DNA of 64,000 nt, from contig NC_020051.1 of the NCBI RefSeq assembly GCF_000317555.1, forward strand, positions 124,001-188,000, written 5' to 3'. Position numbers and translations under genes: made by a program. The notes under the pieces are model-generated. The model saw only the letters and a program-made list of their open reading frames with translations, had not been told where the DNA came from and ran no database searches. This stretch comes from Gloeocapsa sp. PCC 7428 (lineage in GTDB: Bacteria > Cyanobacteriota > Cyanobacteriia > Cyanobacteriales > Chroococcidiopsidaceae). The stretch's first letter is position 1. The number at the start of each line of letters is the position of its first letter. Positions 61,115 through 64,000 of this stretch are shown piece after piece.

Positions 61115-62029
61115 TTTTCGGCAAAGTTTTATCAATGCCATTGCACCGGAGCGAGCCAGTAATTGTGATGAATCATCTCAAGGCGCGGAAACAACAAAAA
61201 AGCACCCAGCAGATAATCAATAACGTTTTCATCCAGCTTAATCCCAGTAAAAGCTTTCATCCGCTCTAGCGCTATCAAAAACGCAGATTTTTGCTTTGAA
61301 CTAATGGCAAGATACTCTTGTTTTTCCTTCGCAGAAAAGGGAACGTTGGCTCTATCCCAATTCCAAAGTAGACAACATTGCCGTAAAGATAAGCTCGTAC
61401 TCGCAAGCAGTAGCGCCGCGCGATAGTAAAGCCCAGTTCGCCGTAGCATATACGGATGAACAGGAAAAGGAAGCTGTGCAATTTCCCCAGCTTGTTGAAT
61501 TTGATGATGCAGCGAACGGGCACTCAGGCGTTTTCGCCGCTCCGAGACAAATAACCACTCAGTTGTGCGTCGCTCCTGAAGCTGTTGCAGGATATTGATT
61601 TCAGCCGCGCACAACGGTTGAAGGTTAACAACAACTTGAGTTTGGTAGCGCTGTAGTGTAGCGCGATTGCGAGCCACTTTGAGAGTGTTTTCGGCAAAGT
61701 TGAGGTCGCGCCAGAGGAGCCAGCACAATTCGACGGGTTGTAAGGCTTGGCAGAACAACAACAGCACCAGAGCTTGATTTCTAATCGGGTTGCGCGTTGC
61801 CTCGGTGGCAGCAATCAGCGCATCGACTTCTTCAAGGTAGAGAAACTCGCGTTCGCGACGTTCGATAAAAGGAGTTTTCTGGGGTGGAGAAGGCACGCGG
61901 ATAACTTTGCCGAAAAGGTTTACCGTAGTCATGATACTGCAATAAAATGTGATCGCTCTAGAAGCCTAATCAGCAAAAAAGTAGCGTCAGGGAGCCACAT
62001 TTCCACTTTTGAATGTTTTCGGCAAAGTT
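61115..62029. repeat. Four copies of a 14-bp motif
   Basis: TTTTCGGCAAAGTT occurs at 61115-61128, 61688-61701 and 62016-62029 on the plus strand and at 61903-61916 on the minus strand. Two copies lie in the degenerate integrase gene, two in its flanks. No inverted repeat structure of its own was seen. Confidence 0.65.
61132..61932 (-). CDS. Degenerate tyrosine recombinase-like protein
   Basis: The 266-residue protein has an integrase-like fold: LYLEEVDALIAATEATRNPI, then LVLLLFCQALQPVELCWLLW, and a catalytic-like HPYMLRRTGLYYRAAL. However, the first Arg (normally GxRxSEL) is replaced by QPVEL, and there is no clear LGH...Y end; the C-terminus (RLEMIHHNYWLAPVQWH) looks foreign. It is probably catalytically dead. 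It may bind recombination sites or be a decayed paralogue. Two copies of the 14-bp motif lie inside it. Confidence 0.7.
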   Translation of the reverse strand: MTTVNLFGKVIRVPSPPQKTPFIERREREFLYLEEVDALIAATEATRNPIRNQALVLLLFCQALQPVELCWLLWRDLNFAENTLKVARNRATLQRYQTQVVVNLQPLCAAEINILQQLQERRTTEWLFVSERRKRLSARSLHHQIQQAGEIAQLPFPVHPYMLRRTGLYYRAALLLASTSLSLRQCCLLWNWDRANVPFSAKEKQEYLAISSKQKSAFLIALERMKAFTGIKLDENVIDYLLGAFLLFPRLEMIHHNYWLAPVQWH

Positions 62030-62153
62030 GTAGAAATAGCAACTGGCCCCTGCTCTCAAACTGGGCAATGCATGATAATGCTACAAGCGAATGCGCGGAG
62101 CGCAGCGCTCTGATGCGATCGCAGCGTTCTGATTACCCAAGTAGGCGATTGGC

Positions 62154-64000
62154 TTATGCATTAAACTGCTGCACGAATGCTTTGAGCGCTACTGCATCCT
62201 TACCCCGATTGTGCCCGCGTTGATTGTCTACGCCAATCTGGGCATGGTGTTCGTCAATCAAATTCTGGTGTTTGCGGACAAACTCCTTAGCCGCCTTACG
62301 ATTAATGCCAAAAGTCTCTTCGAGTAAACCGACAGTAATCGCCCAAGTATCCTGAGGATGTTGTTGGTTCCATTCACAAATAGCGGCAAAGATACGTTGT
62401 GCTCGGTCTAGAGCGCCACCGCTTCTAGCTGGTTTAGGTGTAGCCCCTCCTGAAATCTGAGTCGGGCCAGGATTGATCGTATGCGGCACTTGCTGTTGTT
62501 GGGTCTGCTCCTGCACTTGGTTTTGGTCATGTACTGTAGGAGCGCTAGGAGCAGAGCCGGCACTCCTAGCTTGTGTTGGAATTGTTGCTGGCGTAGAGTT
62601 ACTCTCGCCCAAGAGAGCCGCTTTTGCCGCCTCAAATCGTGCCGCAGCTTGCTTAAGCTGCCGATTCTCGGCTTTGAGGTGTTCGATCTCCTGCTGTAAC
62701 TGGCTCGACTGCTTTACCATAGCGATCGCTTGTTCGCGTTGTTCTTGAAGCTTAGCCAGTTCAGCTTCCAGCGCTTCAATTCTCCCCGTGAGCCAACTCA
62801 AGGTTCGAGCTTGGTCTACCACAACAGTTGCGATCGCGCTGTCTGCCACTACAGAAGTCCGCTCTTGGTGCGTAGAGTCATGTTGAGTCGTTTGTTCAGT
62901 AGCTATTGAAGCGCGAGAGTTGACTTCAACCATCTCTGGCTCTGGTATAGCTGCCTTAGTCGCTGGCGAGGCTTGAGTAGAGCTACCTAGTCGTGCTTCA
63001 ACCCATTGCAGCAGTGCAGAGGTCTTTTCCTGCTGGTTGTTATGCTTAGGGCAGAGCGCATCCAACACCTGATGCCAGCGGTCATGCTCGTCCTTAAAAA
63101 TTCGCAGTAAACTATGTTGGCGTGGCGCTAGAGTCATATCATTAGACGTTGAATCATTATTGGATGAGGCGATCGCCGGTTCGCTCTCATGGGGGGTAGT
63201 TTTAGAGGATGCTTTAGAGGTAAGTTTGGTCTGCTTTGGTTCTACCTGTACCCACTCGGCTGGTAGCACTGGCTCTACAGACTCTAGCAGTGCTATTGAT
63301 TCCTCTTGAGATAGTGGCTGCGTTGGCTCTAGTTGTACTTCATCCTGATTCAGCGAAGGTAGCGCATTAGCATCCAGTAGCACTCCCTGACCTTCTAGGG
63401 GTTGACCCTGCTCGTTGACTAATCGGTAGTGGAAGTAATGACTAGTTGCGATGCTGTTGGGTGCAGTCTGCTGCTGGTCAAGTACGTGTCCGAGATAGTG
63501 CTGGAGAAACCTGTGCTCGTGTTTGGTAGGAGGGCAGAACAAATAAATCGCGATTGCCCCATACACGCCTCGAAGCCTGTGAATTGAAACAGTCTTCTTG
63601 CCAGCCAATACAGGTATAATGCCAGTGTCTTGGAAGAGCTGTTTGACCTCGCGGTCAATACGCGTATTGAGTACTCGGATTCTTGGGTCTTTGCTATCAA
63701 CTCCTGCTAATTGTTCGATGGCAGGCAGCGTGCGGAACCGCTCGATGCCCTCTAGGACTTGGGTAGCAGGTACGAGTGTGAGAATGTCAAATCCAGGTGC
63801 TGCCTCATCTTCACCCATCTGCTTTTTCTGCTGTCCCTGAAAGTGTAATAGGTATGGATGGTGAGTCAGTTGAAAGTGTCCCTTGCTAATCACTTCAGTA
63901 TGCCGCCTACCTGTCAGTGCCGCAATAGCAATCGCTAGATGTCGCTCGTCGTTTGATGCCAGCAATTCAGTGGCTGTATCGAGGTAACGTTGCAGTGGCA
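62154..64000 (-). CDS. Protelomerase-family protein, N-terminus beyond right edge
   Basis: The frame is open to the right edge, so the protein is longer than the 615 residues visible. The visible N-terminal part has the catalytic set of telomere resolvases (TelK/ResT type): Arg in AALTGRRHTEV, Lys in VISKGHF, HRLR in SIHRLRGVYGA, His in HYLGHVLD and Tyr in ATSHYFHYRL. These enzymes make covalently closed hairpin ends. The C-terminal region has a Gln/Glu-rich coiled coil (IEALEAELAKLQEQREQAIA), a Pro/Thr-rich linker and a folded end domain with FGINRKAAKEFVRKHQNLID, a likely DNA-binding helix. Protelomerase-family proteins are annotated in several cyanobacteria, where their role is unproven. 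The start in the window (TTG 63965) is not the real one. Confidence 0.7.
   Translation of the reverse strand, partial: PLQRYLDTATELLASNDERHLAIAIAALTGRRHTEVISKGHFQLTHHPYLLHFQGQQKKQMGEDEAAPGFDILTLVPATQVLEGIERFRTLPAIEQLAGVDSKDPRIRVLNTRIDREVKQLFQDTGIIPVLAGKKTVSIHRLRGVYGAIAIYLFCPPTKHEHRFLQHYLGHVLDQQQTAPNSIATSHYFHYRLVNEQGQPLEGQGVLLDANALPSLNQDEVQLEPTQPLSQEESIALLESVEPVLPAEWVQVEPKQTKLTSKASSKTTPHESEPAIASSNNDSTSNDMTLAPRQHSLLRIFKDEHDRWHQVLDALCPKHNNQQEKTSALLQWVEARLGSSTQASPATKAAIPEPEMVEVNSRASIATEQTTQHDSTHQERTSVVADSAIATVVVDQARTLSWLTGRIEALEAELAKLQEQREQAIAMVKQSSQLQQEIEHLKAENRQLKQAAARFEAAKAALLGESNSTPATIPTQARSAGSAPSAPTVHDQNQVQEQTQQQQVPHTINPGPTQISGGATPKPARSGGALDRAQRIFAAICEWNQQHPQDTWAITVGLLEETFGINRKAAKEFVRKHQNLIDEHHAQIGVDNQRGHNRGKDAVALKAFVQQFNA

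Overview
The window looks like part of a large cyanobacterial plasmid. The octamer GCGATCGC (HIP1), typical of many cyanobacterial genomes, recurs throughout. Several genes belong to cyanobacterial or plasmid families: ParM/ParR-like partition, ParA-like ATPases, a ParB-like protein, a MobC/relaxase pair, a TraG/VirD4 coupling protein, a Ycf46-like AAA ATPase, yefM/yoeB, a tandem MntA with HepT, and a protelomerase-family enzyme. No rRNA, tRNA, ribosomal or metabolic genes were seen. No host species can be named from sequence alone.

Layout. 1-6 kb (minus): a large acidic coiled-coil protein cut by the left edge, then an 1185-residue protein carrying the double-psi beta-barrel RNA polymerase signature, including DFDGD and a GKIS segment as in RNAi-type RNA-dependent RNA polymerases. 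6.2-12.8 kb (plus): an SF1B helicase split at its Walker A lysine by an intein with class 3 features, then dnaN, dnaX and holA homologues. 13-20.7 kb: a PD-(D/E)XK-like protein, an MrfA-like helicase, small paired proteins, and an MNT/HEPN module. 20.7-28.2 kb: conjugation-type genes (coupling protein, cell-wall hydrolase, exported proteins) and an acidic-tailed protein. 28.5-32.6 kb: a DNA methyltransferase, a family A DNA polymerase with 3'-5' exonuclease, and an AAA ATPase. 32.8-38.7 kb: relaxase and MobC, a candidate oriT/centromere region, and partition genes. 39.5-42 kb: small DNA-binding-like proteins and three related FDW-motif proteins, each preceded by a hairpin.

42-51.5 kb: decayed genes (PIN, TnpB and others), a DUF3800 protein, a six-gene cluster with E1-like (ThiF), JAB, E2-like and ubiquitin-like members resembling the PRTRC cassette, yefM/yoeB, and a Gp157-family protein. 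51.5-59.2 kb: an XRE repressor divergent from a ParB-like gene, a probable replication initiator with a C-terminal HTH, iteron-like repeats, and a primase plus DUF3987 protein. 59.4-64 kb: an interrupted ORF, an intact tyrosine recombinase, a degenerate one, a 14-bp motif found four times, and a protelomerase-family protein cut by the right edge.

Together the element encodes much of a replisome (clamp, clamp-loader parts, polymerase, helicases, primase, a possible ssDNA-binding protein), a possible single-chain RNA polymerase and a possible hairpin-telomere resolvase. It also carries mobilisation, partition, addiction and a ubiquitin-like system. The most notable points are the polymerase-like protein, the ubiquitin-like cassette, the class 3 intein and the protelomerase-type enzyme. 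All functions are inferred from motifs read by eye; no database search was possible.
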